Positions 42,549 through 51,107 of a DNA stretch of 64,000 nt are shown in pieces. The DNA comes from an uncultured Propionibacteriaceae bacterium (GTDB lineage: Bacteria; Actinomycetota; Actinomycetes; Propionibacteriales; Propionibacteriaceae): assembly GCA_945911015.1 (NCBI GenBank), contig CAMDZW010000005.1, forward strand, positions 1-64,000. Reading direction: 5' to 3'. The notes below the pieces were generated by a model. The model saw only the letters and a program-made list of their open reading frames with translations. It was not told the DNA's origin and did no database searches. Each line of letters starts with the position of its first letter. The first letter of the stretch is position 1. Both the position numbers and the translations under genes were made by a program.

Positions 42549-43789
42549 AGTTGGCCATCGCTCACGACACGGGTGCCGGACCGCAACACCTCCCGTACGG
42601 TGCCCAATCGGTTAGTTGATGCGCCATCGAGCACGACCAGGTCGGCCACCAGGCCCGGCCGGATCCGTCCGACCTGGCCGCCGAGTCCAATGGCCTCGGC
42701 GGCCAGGGAGGTCGACATGGCGATCGCCTCGGCCAGGGTGCAGTCGAGTGCGATCATCGCGGCGTGCACGCTGTCGGTGAAGTTCCGGAATGGGGTGAAA
42801 CGCACGCCGGCATCGCTTCCGACCACCACCGGGATTCCGGCTCGAAGCAGCTTTTGTGCCCAGGAGAAATCAGTACGGAGATCCCCGGTCGGCGAGATCG
42901 CCAGGGCATCGGTACGTTCCTGATCGGTGAATCCGACCGCACCCGGCACCAGAGCCCGCTGGATTCCGGCCAGGGTGAGAACAACGGTTGACCGCGAGCC
43001 CGTGAGCAGATCCACCAATGTGCGCGGATCGGCCGGGCTCCCATCTGACTCACGCCACAGACAATGTTCGATCGTGTCCACCCCAGCCAACACCGCACCT
43101 CGAATGCTGGCGACATTCTGCGCATGAGCAGCGACGGGAAGCCCGTGACCATGGGATGTACGAACGGCCACCGCCACCTCGGCATCGCCGAACTGTGCGG
43201 TGAACGGGTCCGATTCACGGGTCATGTTTCCACCGCTGGTCATGATCTTGACGACATCGGCTCCCGCATCGGCCAACTGACTGATCACCGCGACAATCCC
43301 GTCCTCGCCGGAGGTGCCATTGCCGCACCAGTGCAGATGACCACTCGGCGTGGTCACCGGCGCTCCTGCGCTCAGGATCCGCGGGCCGGCCAGTGAGTGG
43401 GCATTGATCCGATCCCGCAGTCCCATGACCAGGTTGCGGGTGTCGCCAAGATCGCGGACCGTGGTGACTCCGCCCAGCAGGCATTCGACGGCATTCTGCT
43501 CACCGATCGCGGTCAGTGTCGCGTCGTCGGAGGTCTCGAATCGTGTCCTGGTCCGCTCATGGTCGGTGTCGCAGCTGAACAACAGATGGACATGGGCATC
43601 GACCAGTCCCGGGATCAGCGTGGAGTTCGGAAAGGTCCGCACCGAGGCATCGGGCCGCAGGTCGTCGGTGGCCACCTCGGCCACGATCAGATTGTCCTTG
43701 ATACCGACCGCACGATCGTGGCGAGGCGGAGCGCCCGTCCCGTCGTGCAGGGTGTCGACAGCAAGCCATTGGTCCACCTCGGGAGTCAC
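42530..43789 (-). CDS. Metal-dependent amidohydrolase (imidazolonepropionase/prolidase-like)
   Basis: A 419-residue amidohydrolase-superfamily enzyme. His66 and His68 (DAHVHL), Lys181 (VVKIMTSG, probably carboxylated), His in PVAAHAQN, His in IEHC and Asp in VGSDAG form the binuclear metal site in the usual order. The group includes Xaa-Pro dipeptidases, imidazolonepropionases and organophosphate hydrolases, so only 'cyclic amide or peptide hydrolase' is safe. GTG 43789 overlaps the upstream hydrolase stop as GTGA. It is the last gene of the iclR-hydrolase-hydrolase minus-strand unit. Confidence 0.88.
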   Translation of the reverse strand: MTPEVDQWLAVDTLHDGTGAPPRHDRAVGIKDNLIVAEVATDDLRPDASVRTFPNSTLIPGLVDAHVHLLFSCDTDHERTRTRFETSDDATLTAIGEQNAVECLLGGVTTVRDLGDTRNLVMGLRDRINAHSLAGPRILSAGAPVTTPSGHLHWCGNGTSGEDGIVAVISQLADAGADVVKIMTSGGNMTRESDPFTAQFGDAEVAVAVRTSHGHGLPVAAHAQNVASIRGAVLAGVDTIEHCLWRESDGSPADPRTLVDLLTGSRSTVVLTLAGIQRALVPGAVGFTDQERTDALAISPTGDLRTDFSWAQKLLRAGIPVVVGSDAGVRFTPFRNFTDSVHAAMIALDCTLAEAIAMSTSLAAEAIGLGGQVGRIRPGLVADLVVLDGASTNRLGTVREVLRSGTRVVSDGQLQWAAS

Positions 43790-44610
43790 GAATCGCCCTT
43801 CTGTTGTGGTGTGGAAGGAAATGTACGGTCAAAGGTGCCGCCCAGCACGAGGGCCCGTTCGTCCGCTGAGACGGACTCCAGTGCCGTGGTGATCGCGGTC
43901 AGCGCCGTGGAAAGGTCGTCGCCCGACCCTGGCCAGTCCGATCCCCACATGACTCGCTCGGCTCCGAACAGCTCCACCACATGATGGGTGTACGGGATGA
44001 GGTCGCGATGGGGTGGTGGCTGGGTGGAGTGATGGGGCGCATTCGGCATCTTGATCCGGGTGTTCGGCAAGGCGGCGAGTTGGTCGAGGTGGGGGTCGAA
44101 CCGATGCGGATCGCTCAGATCGGGTCGGCCGCCATGGTCGAACAGGACCGTGAGTCCGGGATGGCGGCGGGCGTAACGCGTGGCGGCGGCCAGATCAGGG
44201 GCCGCAGCATGGAGGCATGCCACCGCCCCGTGGCGGACGAGCGCGTCGGTGAGTGCGGTGGTGTGGGCGTAGTCGAGCCATTCGGGGTCGCCGGTGGGCA
44301 TGAACCGCATCCCGGCGAATCCTTGGTCCAGGAGTGCCTCCAGCTCCGCCACGGTGGCATCGACCCTGAGTCGGGCGATGCCGACGAATCGATCAGGGTG
44401 GGCGGCAAGGGCGGCGGCGGTGATCGAGTTGTCCCCGGCCCGATTGCTCGGCGTCACCACACAGGCACGGCTGATCCGATGGGCGTCCATCTGGCTCAGG
44501 AAATGCTGAAGTCCGCCGTCAGGGCCGTGGTGCTCATCCCGGCCGAAGTGGAGGTGCGCATCATTGATCCTCATCCCAGTCCCGCTGTTCCTCTCGGTCT
44601 CGATGGTCAT
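43786..44610 (-). CDS. Amidohydrolase-2 family hydrolase/decarboxylase
   Basis: A 274-residue TIM-barrel metal enzyme of the ACMSD/lactonase type. NDAHLHFG gives the HxH, a central DHGGRPD and a late WGSDWPGSG (Asp) complete the site. Relatives open lactone rings or decarboxylate. The start is ATG 44610 (a second candidate, ATG 44574, begins MRINDAHLHF). An 18-base direct repeat surrounds the start (44598-44647). It is cotranscribed with iclR and the amidohydrolase. With the KdgD-like lyase across the divergent promoter, a lactonase step in sugar-acid breakdown is plausible. Confidence 0.85.
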   Translation of the reverse strand: MTIETERNSGTGMRINDAHLHFGRDEHHGPDGGLQHFLSQMDAHRISRACVVTPSNRAGDNSITAAALAAHPDRFVGIARLRVDATVAELEALLDQGFAGMRFMPTGDPEWLDYAHTTALTDALVRHGAVACLHAAAPDLAAATRYARRHPGLTVLFDHGGRPDLSDPHRFDPHLDQLAALPNTRIKMPNAPHHSTQPPPHRDLIPYTHHVVELFGAERVMWGSDWPGSGDDLSTALTAITTALESVSADERALVLGGTFDRTFPSTPQQKGDS

Positions 44611-44647
44611 CTCAGTCCTGCTGTCTCGATCTCGATGGTCATCTCAG
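44598..44647. repeat. 18-bp direct repeat (period 32) at the iclR stop/hydrolase start
   Basis: TCTCGATGGTCATCTCAG occurs at 44598-44615 and 44630-44647. The copies carry, on the minus strand, the iclR TGA with an overlapping ATG, and then the hydrolase ATG. The first ATG opens an 11-codon mini-ORF that stops just before the true start. It looks like a duplication that separated an originally overlapping stop/start. Confidence 0.85.
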
Positions 44648-45409
44648 GGCCTGTCCAATCTCGGTAGCGGTGGTCGTCAGGACCTCCACAATCTCGGCCT
44701 GTCGGGTCGGGGTGAGTCGGGCGGCCGGGACTGAGCAACTGATCGCATCGCGGATCGGCGTCCCGTGACGTGGCGGTGCAATGGCCACTCCGATGCAGTG
44801 CAGCCCGGGCGTGTTCTCGTCGAGATCGAGTCCCCAGCCGCGTTCGCGGGTGCGGGCCAGATCGGTGCGCAGTTCGTCGGGGTCGGTGATGGTCTGTTCG
44901 GTCAGCGCCGGAAGTGGGGTGCCCAGTCGTACCAGTGCAGTGTCAAGCTCATCATCGGGCAGGCTGGCCAACAAGGCCTTGCCCAGTGAGGTGGCGTGAG
45001 CGGGGAGGCGGCGGCCGACGCGGTTGATGACCCGGAGGTACTGGGTTGACTCACGGGTGGCGAGATAGACGACCTCGGTGCCGTCGAGGCGCGCCAGGTG
45101 GATGGTCTCGTCGAGCTCGGCCCGGAGCCGATCCAGCCACGGTTGGATCAGAGGCACGCGACGATCTGTGTCGAGATAGCTGACACCGGCGATGAGGGCG
45201 CGGATCCCCACCCCGTAGAGCATCCCGGTGGGGTCGCGCTCAACCCAGCCGAGTTCGGACAGGGTCTGCAACAAGGCGTAGGCGCTGCTGCGGGGGATGC
45301 CGGTGGCCGCAACGATGTCGCGGATCCTGGCCGGGTCGTCCTGGCGTGAAGCGAGATATTCGAGCACCGCGACGGTGTGCTCAGCGGACTTGACACTGCG
45401 AACGGCCAC
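44639..45409 (-). CDS. IclR-family transcriptional regulator
   Basis: A 256-residue regulator. A winged HTH is at about 5-65 (IRDIVAATGIPRSSAYALLQTLSELGWVERD) and the IclR effector domain at about 75-255 includes HATSLGKALLASLP and GWGLDLDENTPGLHCIGVAIA. IclR proteins often control aromatic or sugar-acid breakdown and respond to small carboxylates. GTG 45409 faces the KdgD-like gene across a 75-bp spacer holding a palindrome, so it most likely controls both directions. Confidence 0.93.
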   Translation of the reverse strand: MAVRSVKSAEHTVAVLEYLASRQDDPARIRDIVAATGIPRSSAYALLQTLSELGWVERDPTGMLYGVGIRALIAGVSYLDTDRRVPLIQPWLDRLRAELDETIHLARLDGTEVVYLATRESTQYLRVINRVGRRLPAHATSLGKALLASLPDDELDTALVRLGTPLPALTEQTITDPDELRTDLARTRERGWGLDLDENTPGLHCIGVAIAPPRHGTPIRDAISCSVPAARLTPTRQAEIVEVLTTTATEIGQALR

Positions 45410-45445
45410 ACAACGATGCTAGCGTATGACTACGGATGTGGATGG

Positions 45446-45463
45446 CAGCTACGTATGTAGCTG
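45446..45463. promoter_or_regulatory. Palindromic operator candidate between iclR and the kdgD-like gene
   Basis: CAGCTAC (45446-45452), GTAT, GTAGCTG (45457-45463) form perfect 7-base arms in the divergent spacer. The size and position suit an IclR-type operator controlling both units. Binding is inferred. Confidence 0.55.
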
Positions 45464-45484
45464 TGCGATGGAGAGGTTGAGGTC

Positions 45485-46426
45485 ATGGAGATCGCAGAAC
45501 GCGCCGAGAACCTGCGGGCCCGGATGGCGGACCAGATGCAACAGGGAGTGCTGGCCTTCCCGCTGACGTCGTTCACCGAGGACGGAGAGCAGGTCGACGT
45601 CGAGGGCTTCACCCGACACATTCGTCGCCACATCGACACCGGCGCGGCCGCGCTCTTCGTCGCCTGTGGGACCGGTGAGTTCCCGTCGCTGACCGAGGAC
45701 GAGTTCCGCACCGTCGTACGGGCAGCGGTCGCCGAGGCCAAGGGGGAGGTGCCGGTGTTGGCCGGCGCCGGTTACGGCTGGACACAGGCTCGGCGGTTCG
45801 CCCAGATCGCTGCTGAAGAAGGAATCGAAGGCCTCCTGGCGATGCCGCCCTACCTGGCTCGCGGATCGCAGGCCGGCATGGTCGAACACATCCGCCGGAT
45901 CGCCGTGGCCAGCCCGCTTCCACTGATCGTCTATCAGCGCGACCTGATGGCGCTCACCGCGGCATCGGTCGCCGAGCTGTCCCGGTTGGATGCAGTCATC
46001 GGGCTCAAGGACGGCCACAGCAATTTCCTCGAACTGCAGCGGATGCAGCTGGCCACCGACGACACCTTCTTGTGGTTCAACGGGTCCCTGACCGCCGAGA
46101 TGCAGTACCGGCCCTATGCGGCCGTCGGCATCGCCCCCTACTCCTCGGCTGTGCAGTCCTTCCTGCCGGAGGTGTCGCGCGCCTTCTTCCTGGCCGCCCG
46201 CGACGGTGACCAGTCACGGATGGACGAGCTGCTCACCGGTTTCTTCTCCCCGTTGGTGGAGATCCGCGACCGGGTCCCCGGCTATGCCGTCGCCCTGGTC
46301 AAGGCCGGCGCCCGGCTCCGCGGTGAACAGGTCGGTCCGGTCCGCGCCCCGCTGGTCGAGCCGAACGGCACCGACCTGGATGACCTGGCCGCGCTCATCG
46401 AGACCGGGCTGGCCCTGGTCCGATGA
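45485..46426 (+). CDS. DHDPS/NAL-superfamily lyase, 5-dehydro-4-deoxyglucarate dehydratase-like
   Basis: A 313-residue TIM-barrel Schiff-base enzyme. Tyr150 (IVYQRDL) and Lys175 (GLKDG) are the conserved catalytic pair, and GTGEFPSLT is the pyruvate-type carboxylate loop. The GVLAFPLTSF start and YQRD block resemble KdgD, which converts 5-keto-4-deoxyglucarate to 2-oxoglutarate semialdehyde with loss of CO2. ATG 45485 has GGAGAGG upstream. It overlaps the next gene by four bases. A different keto-acid substrate is possible, because no partner semialdehyde dehydrogenase is nearby. Confidence 0.82.
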   Translation: MEIAERAENLRARMADQMQQGVLAFPLTSFTEDGEQVDVEGFTRHIRRHIDTGAAALFVACGTGEFPSLTEDEFRTVVRAAVAEAKGEVPVLAGAGYGWTQARRFAQIAAEEGIEGLLAMPPYLARGSQAGMVEHIRRIAVASPLPLIVYQRDLMALTAASVAELSRLDAVIGLKDGHSNFLELQRMQLATDDTFLWFNGSLTAEMQYRPYAAVGIAPYSSAVQSFLPEVSRAFFLAARDGDQSRMDELLTGFFSPLVEIRDRVPGYAVALVKAGARLRGEQVGPVRAPLVEPNGTDLDDLAALIETGLALVR

Positions 46427-47445
46427 CCGATCCCGTACGGGCGCGTGAAGCCCTCGCCGATCTGCCACGGGTGAGCCTTGCCGAGTTGCCCACCCCACTG
46501 ACCGACTGTCCTCGACTCTCCGAAACCCTTGCTGGACCAAGGATCCTGGTCAAACGTGACGACTGCACCGGGCTTGCCTTCGGCGGCAACAAGGTCCGTC
46601 AGCACGAGTTCGTGCTTGGGGACGCACTGGCTGCGGGAGCTGACTGCCTGGTCCAGGGCGCGGCGGCTCAGTCGAACCACTCCCGTCAACTCGCAGCGGC
46701 CGGTGCCCGGCTCGGGATCGAGACCCACCTGTTGCCGAAGGTGGCCGACGACACCGTCCTGCAGGGCAACTATCTGGTGGACCATCTGCTCGGTGCGCAG
46801 ATCCACCCGATCCGCCCCGACCAGTCGACGATCGAGGCGAAACAGGCCCTGGCTGAGGAGCTCCGGGCGGCGGGACGAACCCCGTACGTGATCGGGATGG
46901 GCGCCGAACGCGCCCTGGTGATGGCCGCCGTCGCCTACATCAACGCCGCACTCGAACTGGCCAACCAGGTCGATGAACCGCCGACCGCGATCATCACCAC
47001 CTCTCAGGGCAGCACCCAGGCCGGCCTGTTGGTCGGCTGCCGGATGCTGGGCTGGGACACCAAGGTCATCGGCATCTGTCCGATGCCCCCGTCCCATGAG
47101 GCCTGGAATGCCCCCGAGGCGATCGCCCAGATGGCCCGCGATGCCGCCGCGGTGATCGGGCTCGACTGGCCCGCCGACAGCTTCGAGATCGAGTTGCGGC
47201 AGGATTTCGTCGGTCAGGGGTACGGTCTGGCCTCGCCGGCCGGACTCGCGGCGATGGCTCTGCTGGGCCGCACCGAAGGGATTCTGCTCGACCCGGTCTA
47301 CACCTCCAAGGGATTCTCCGGGCTCCTCGCCGATGTGCGTGCCGGCCGGTGGGGGACTGAGGACACGGTCATCTTCTGGCACACCGGTGGGCTGCCGGCA
47401 CTCTTTGCGCAGCCGGAGGCGGTGTTGGAGGCGAGTCGGTCATGA
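46423..47445 (+). CDS. PLP-dependent D-cysteine desulfhydrase/ACC-deaminase family enzyme
   Basis: A 340-residue fold-type II PLP enzyme. Lys57 in FGGNKVRQ binds PLP. QGAAAQSNHSRQLAAAGARLG is the substrate loop, and TTSQGSTQAGLLVGCRMLG binds the phosphate. Relatives include D-cysteine desulfhydrase (DcyD), ACC deaminase and the L-cysteate sulfo-lyase CuyA, all producing ammonia and a keto acid. ATG 46423 overlaps the lyase stop (ATGA). In this cluster it probably deaminates an amino-acid-like intermediate that the KdgD-like enzyme then handles; this is inference. Confidence 0.85.
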   Translation: MTDPVRAREALADLPRVSLAELPTPLTDCPRLSETLAGPRILVKRDDCTGLAFGGNKVRQHEFVLGDALAAGADCLVQGAAAQSNHSRQLAAAGARLGIETHLLPKVADDTVLQGNYLVDHLLGAQIHPIRPDQSTIEAKQALAEELRAAGRTPYVIGMGAERALVMAAVAYINAALELANQVDEPPTAIITTSQGSTQAGLLVGCRMLGWDTKVIGICPMPPSHEAWNAPEAIAQMARDAAAVIGLDWPADSFEIELRQDFVGQGYGLASPAGLAAMALLGRTEGILLDPVYTSKGFSGLLADVRAGRWGTEDTVIFWHTGGLPALFAQPEAVLEASRS

Positions 47446-48374
47446 GGCTTGCGGTCGTCGGCGCCGGCTGGGCCGGGCACCGGCAGTGCGTGGCCATCTG
47501 CGGACATGCCACGGCCGAACTGGTGGCGGTGATCGACCCGGACATCGATCGGGCGACAGGACTCGCCGACTCGTACGGGTCCACCTCGACCGTGGTGGGT
47601 GCGGATCTGGCCGCTGTCGGCGAGGTCGACGGGGTTGTGCTCTGCTCACCGACTGCGCTCCACTTCGACCAGACCATGGAGTTCGTGGCGCGCGGGATCC
47701 CCGTGCTGGTGGAAAAACCGTTCACCCAGACGCTGGACCAGGCCCGTACGATCGCCGCCGCTGCCGGTCACGTCCCGGTGATGGCCGCGCAGATCCTGCG
47801 ATCCATGCCGATGTTCACTCTGGCTGCGGACCTGATCGCGGCAGGGCGTCTCGGGCAGGTCGTGCAGGTGGTCGAGCGGCGCCTCGAGGATCGCCAACGG
47901 GCCCATCCGTGGTGGGCCGATGTTCCCGGTTTCCTGATCTCCCACTGGGGGAGTCACAGCATCGACCTGGTCAGCCACCTCTTCGCGGCTCCGGTCTCGG
48001 ACCAGGTGGCGTGCGCCGGCTCATCGGTGCGGCACACCGGGGTGATGGACACCTTCAACGCCCAGCTCGGTTTCGTCGGCGGCCCGGTGATGACCACGAC
48101 GATGTCGTTGGCCTCCACGTACCAGACCCACGACCTGGTCATGGTGGGCACCGAGGCAACGGTGTCCTTCGACTGTTATCGCCGGGTCCGGCTCGACGAC
48201 GAGGTCCTTCTCGAACTGGACGAGGACGAGATGGTCACCGCAGGTTTCGCGACCCAGCTGGCGAGTTTCGTCGAGGCGATCGAGACCGGTGTGGTGACGG
48301 TCGGGACGCCGGGATCAGTGGTCCGCAGCACCGAGGCGGTCGAGGCCGCAGTCAGGGCCGCGCTGCCCGGCTGA
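47442..48374 (+). CDS. Gfo/Idh/MocA-family NAD(P)-dependent oxidoreductase
   Basis: A 310-residue dehydrogenase. The Rossmann motif VVGAGWAGHRQ is at the start, and EKPFTQTLDQA is the family's Glu-Lys-Pro nicotinamide motif. The second half is the usual alpha/beta substrate domain (SHWGSHSIDLVSHL holds the catalytic His-x-x-x-Asp). Relatives oxidise or reduce sugars and cyclitols. ATG 47442 overlaps the previous stop (ATGA), so lyase, PLP enzyme and dehydrogenase form a tightly coupled operon. No transporter belongs to the unit. Confidence 0.9.
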   Translation: MRLAVVGAGWAGHRQCVAICGHATAELVAVIDPDIDRATGLADSYGSTSTVVGADLAAVGEVDGVVLCSPTALHFDQTMEFVARGIPVLVEKPFTQTLDQARTIAAAAGHVPVMAAQILRSMPMFTLAADLIAAGRLGQVVQVVERRLEDRQRAHPWWADVPGFLISHWGSHSIDLVSHLFAAPVSDQVACAGSSVRHTGVMDTFNAQLGFVGGPVMTTTMSLASTYQTHDLVMVGTEATVSFDCYRRVRLDDEVLLELDEDEMVTAGFATQLASFVEAIETGVVTVGTPGSVVRSTEAVEAAVRAALPG

Positions 48375-48403
48375 CCCGGATCTGCGACACCTTTGCGCAA
48401 GGA

Positions 48404-48433
48404 TGCAACCAGGACGCTCCCTCACACCTATGT
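48404..48433 (+). promoter_or_regulatory. Candidate ECF-type promoter of the fused sigma gene
   Basis: TGCAACC (48404-48410) is followed after 17 bases by CTATGT (48428-48433). The same TGCAACC word stands in the same place before the split sigma gene (52379). GCAAC-type -35 elements are known for ECF sigma factors. Autoregulation is inferred. Confidence 0.45.
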
Positions 48434-48468
48434 GAAGTGTCCCAGTCAGTTCGGCGTCCGGAGGAATC

Positions 48469-49803
48469 GTGGATGAGGCAGCGTTCAACGCCCTGTACCA
48501 GCGGAGCTATCACCGCATCGCGGCACATGTGTACCTGATGTGCGGCAACCTCAACGAGGCCGAGGAGTGTGCCCAGGAAGCCTTCGCCGTGGCATGGCAG
48601 TCCCGGGGCAGTCTCCGCGTCGATGACCACCCCGAAGCCTGGCTGCGCACGGTTGCCCGCCGTGTCAGCATCGGCCGTTGGCGAAAGGCCCGCCGCATGG
48701 TGTCCGTCCCAGAACCTCTTGACCGTCCGGCAGAAGCTGGCGATCCGATCGACCGGATCGCCGTGCAACGAGCGCTTGCCGAGCTGCCCGTGGCACAGCG
48801 CGAGGCGATTGTGCTGCACCATTTCTGTGACCTGCCGATTGCCGACATTGCCGCCGAGACGGGGAACCCGGAGGGGACGGTGAAGGCTCGGCTGGCCCGG
48901 GGGCGGGCCAAGCTCGCTCAGCTGCTCGGCGAAGGGGATGCTGCGGTCAGTGCCGCACTGCAGGAGATCGCACAACCTGCGTACGGGCTGGTGAGGCCGA
49001 CGCTGGAGCAGATCAAGCAGCGTCGGGTGGCCGGGCAGCGGCGCAGGACCGTGTTCGGGATCGTCGGTGGGGCGGTCGCTGTGGGGCTCGCCCTGGTGTT
49101 GGTGCTGGTGGTCATCCGATTGCCACAGTGGCGTGCCGACGACCCGGTCACCGTGACCACTCCGGATCCGGGGCAGTCACCGTCGCCGTCGGTGCCGCCG
49201 ACCAGTGACACTCCGGCCGTGCCGAACTGGGATCGGCTGCCGGTCGAGGAGGAGGTGTCCTTCGTGGAGCCGGGCGACATGGGCCACACCGAGGACATCG
49301 AAGGGCTTCCCGAGGACCTGTCAATCTGCGCCGTCGATGTCCCGTCCTTGGGCCCCACCGGGACGTTGACCCGGATGTTCACCAACTCCGATCGGATCTG
49401 GGAGGCCGCCGTGCTGTTGGAGTTCGCCACTGCCGAGCAGGCCACAGCGGCCCGCGAAGCGATCCGCAACGCCTACTTCAACGGCTGTGAGCCGTCCGGA
49501 TTCAAGGAGGGGCCCCAGTTCCTGTGGTCCGACGACATCCCGGTCGACGACCAGGCGCGGCCCGGGGAGATCTTTGCCGATCTCCACCGCGCCAGCTGGG
49601 CCACCATCGAGGGAGAGCCGAACCAGGAGCAGGTCGGCGGCAACGAGCTCGCCGTCGTGGTGCAGGTCGGCAACCGACTGGTCTGGTTGGTGCAGCATCT
49701 GGAAGGTTTCCCGGAGTACACCTGCTACGCCGTCGATGACAACGGCGGCGAGATCTGTGGTCTGGTCCGACAGGTCCCGGATGTGGTCAAGCGACTGCTT
49801 TGA
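48469..49803 (+). CDS. ECF sigma factor fused to a membrane-anchored extracytoplasmic domain
   Basis: A 444-residue protein. Sigma region 2 (about 5-75: NALYQRSYHRIAAHVYLMCGN) and region 4 (about 100-155: LPVAQREAIVLHHFCDLPIADIAAETG) form a normal ECF factor. A linker and one membrane helix (about 194-216) follow, then a Pro/Ser/Thr stalk and an external domain of about 195 residues with cysteines (SICAVD, NGCEPSG, EYTCYAV, EICGLV). GTG 48469 has GGAGGA upstream. Membrane tethering means that proteolysis or conformational change must link the outside signal to transcription. No separate anti-sigma gene is adjacent. Confidence 0.88.
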   Translation: MDEAAFNALYQRSYHRIAAHVYLMCGNLNEAEECAQEAFAVAWQSRGSLRVDDHPEAWLRTVARRVSIGRWRKARRMVSVPEPLDRPAEAGDPIDRIAVQRALAELPVAQREAIVLHHFCDLPIADIAAETGNPEGTVKARLARGRAKLAQLLGEGDAAVSAALQEIAQPAYGLVRPTLEQIKQRRVAGQRRRTVFGIVGGAVAVGLALVLVLVVIRLPQWRADDPVTVTTPDPGQSPSPSVPPTSDTPAVPNWDRLPVEEEVSFVEPGDMGHTEDIEGLPEDLSICAVDVPSLGPTGTLTRMFTNSDRIWEAAVLLEFATAEQATAAREAIRNAYFNGCEPSGFKEGPQFLWSDDIPVDDQARPGEIFADLHRASWATIEGEPNQEQVGGNELAVVVQVGNRLVWLVQHLEGFPEYTCYAVDDNGGEICGLVRQVPDVVKRLL

Positions 49804-49920
49804 CCTGGCCGGTGCTGACCCGAAGTCATGGATTCATCATTGACTGCCCGGGTCCGGGCACGAGATTGGCCTCTGCTGCCTAGAATGATCCCGGATGCCT
49901 GATCTACGGAGGAGCACGAC

Positions 49921-51087
49921 ATGGGTCTGATGGACAAGCTCAGAGGCGAACTGGTCGACATCATCGAGTGGATCGATGATTCCCGTTCGACGCTGGCCTG
50001 GCGGTTCCCCCGCTACAACAACGAGATCAAGAACGGCGCACAACTGATCGTGCGTGAGGGCCAGGAAGCGGTGTTTGTCTACCGCGGCCAGCTCGGTGAC
50101 CGGTTCGGCCCGGGGCACTACGAGCTCTCCACCGAGAACATGCCGATCATGTCGACCCTGCAAGGGTGGAAGCACGGCTTCAACTCGCCGTTCCGCTCCG
50201 AGGTCTACTTCATCAACACCCGACCGGTCACCGACCTGCGATGGGGCACCGCCAACCCGGTCACCGTCCGGGACCCGGACTTCCGGATGGTCCAGGTCCG
50301 CGCCAACGGCCTGTGCGTCGTCCGGGTCGAGGATCCGACCATCTTCCTGCGTGAGGTCATCGGCACCGACTCGGTGGTCGACATCTCCGAAGTGTCCGAG
50401 CTGCTGCGCCGGGTCATCACCCTGGCCTTCTCCGACATGGTCATGGAGACCAAGCTGGGCGTCATCGATCTGCAGGGGCGGCAGGTCGAGCTGTCGGACA
50501 AGCTGCGGGACTTCGTGGCTGAACGGGTCGACGATGAGTACGGCCTGGCGATCGAGTCGATCACGATGAACATCTCGCTGCCGGAGGAGATCACCCAGGC
50601 CATGACCCGCGGTGTGGCGCGCGGTGTCGAGGAGTCCGGTTGGGTCAACAACCTCGGTGACATGCAGCGTTACCAGCAGGCCAAGGCCGCCGATGCGATG
50701 ACCACTGCCGCCGGCAACCCCAATGGCGGCGCCATGGGTCAGATGATGGGTGCCGGGATGGGCTTTGGGATGGGTTCCCAGATGGCAGGCGCCATGGGTC
50801 AGGCCGCTGCCCCGGCTGCGGCACCGCCGCCGCTGCCCTCAGCGCAGGCCGCTGCCTACCATGTCGAGATCAACGGTGCCGCCGCTGGCCCGTACGATCT
50901 CGCGCAGCTGCAGGGATTCGTGGGCAATGGTCAGGTCAGCCGGGAGTCCCTGGTGTGGACCAACGGCATGGCGGGCTGGGCCAAGGCCGGTGAGGTCGAT
51001 GACCTGGCCGGGCTCTTTGCTGCTCCGCCGCCGCTGCCCGGGGCCGGTGCCACCCCGCCGGCACCGCCTGCGGCTCCTCAGCAGTGA
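49921..51087 (+). CDS. SPFH-domain protein with C-terminal GYF_2 domain
   Basis: A 388-residue cytoplasmic or membrane-associated scaffold. The SPFH/Band 7-type core (about 20-250) resembles the YdjI/'virion core' group: REGQEAVFVYRGQLGDRFGPGHYELST, then LREVIGTDSVVDISEVSELLRR. A Met/Gly/Ala-rich linker leads to a GYF_2-type module (YHVEINGAAAGPYDLAQLQGFV-WTNGMAGWAKAGEV) and a Pro-rich tail. No signal peptide is seen. GGAGGAG precedes ATG 49921. It is 20 bases upstream of a zinc-ribbon membrane protein, a pairing like YdjI-YdjG in Bacillus. Confidence 0.85.
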   Translation: MGLMDKLRGELVDIIEWIDDSRSTLAWRFPRYNNEIKNGAQLIVREGQEAVFVYRGQLGDRFGPGHYELSTENMPIMSTLQGWKHGFNSPFRSEVYFINTRPVTDLRWGTANPVTVRDPDFRMVQVRANGLCVVRVEDPTIFLREVIGTDSVVDISEVSELLRRVITLAFSDMVMETKLGVIDLQGRQVELSDKLRDFVAERVDDEYGLAIESITMNISLPEEITQAMTRGVARGVEESGWVNNLGDMQRYQQAKAADAMTTAAGNPNGGAMGQMMGAGMGFGMGSQMAGAMGQAAAPAAAPPPLPSAQAAAYHVEINGAAAGPYDLAQLQGFVGNGQVSRESLVWTNGMAGWAKAGEVDDLAGLFAAPPPLPGAGATPPAPPAAPQQ

Positions 51088-51107
51088 GTTGAGGCCGAGC
51101 AGAACCC

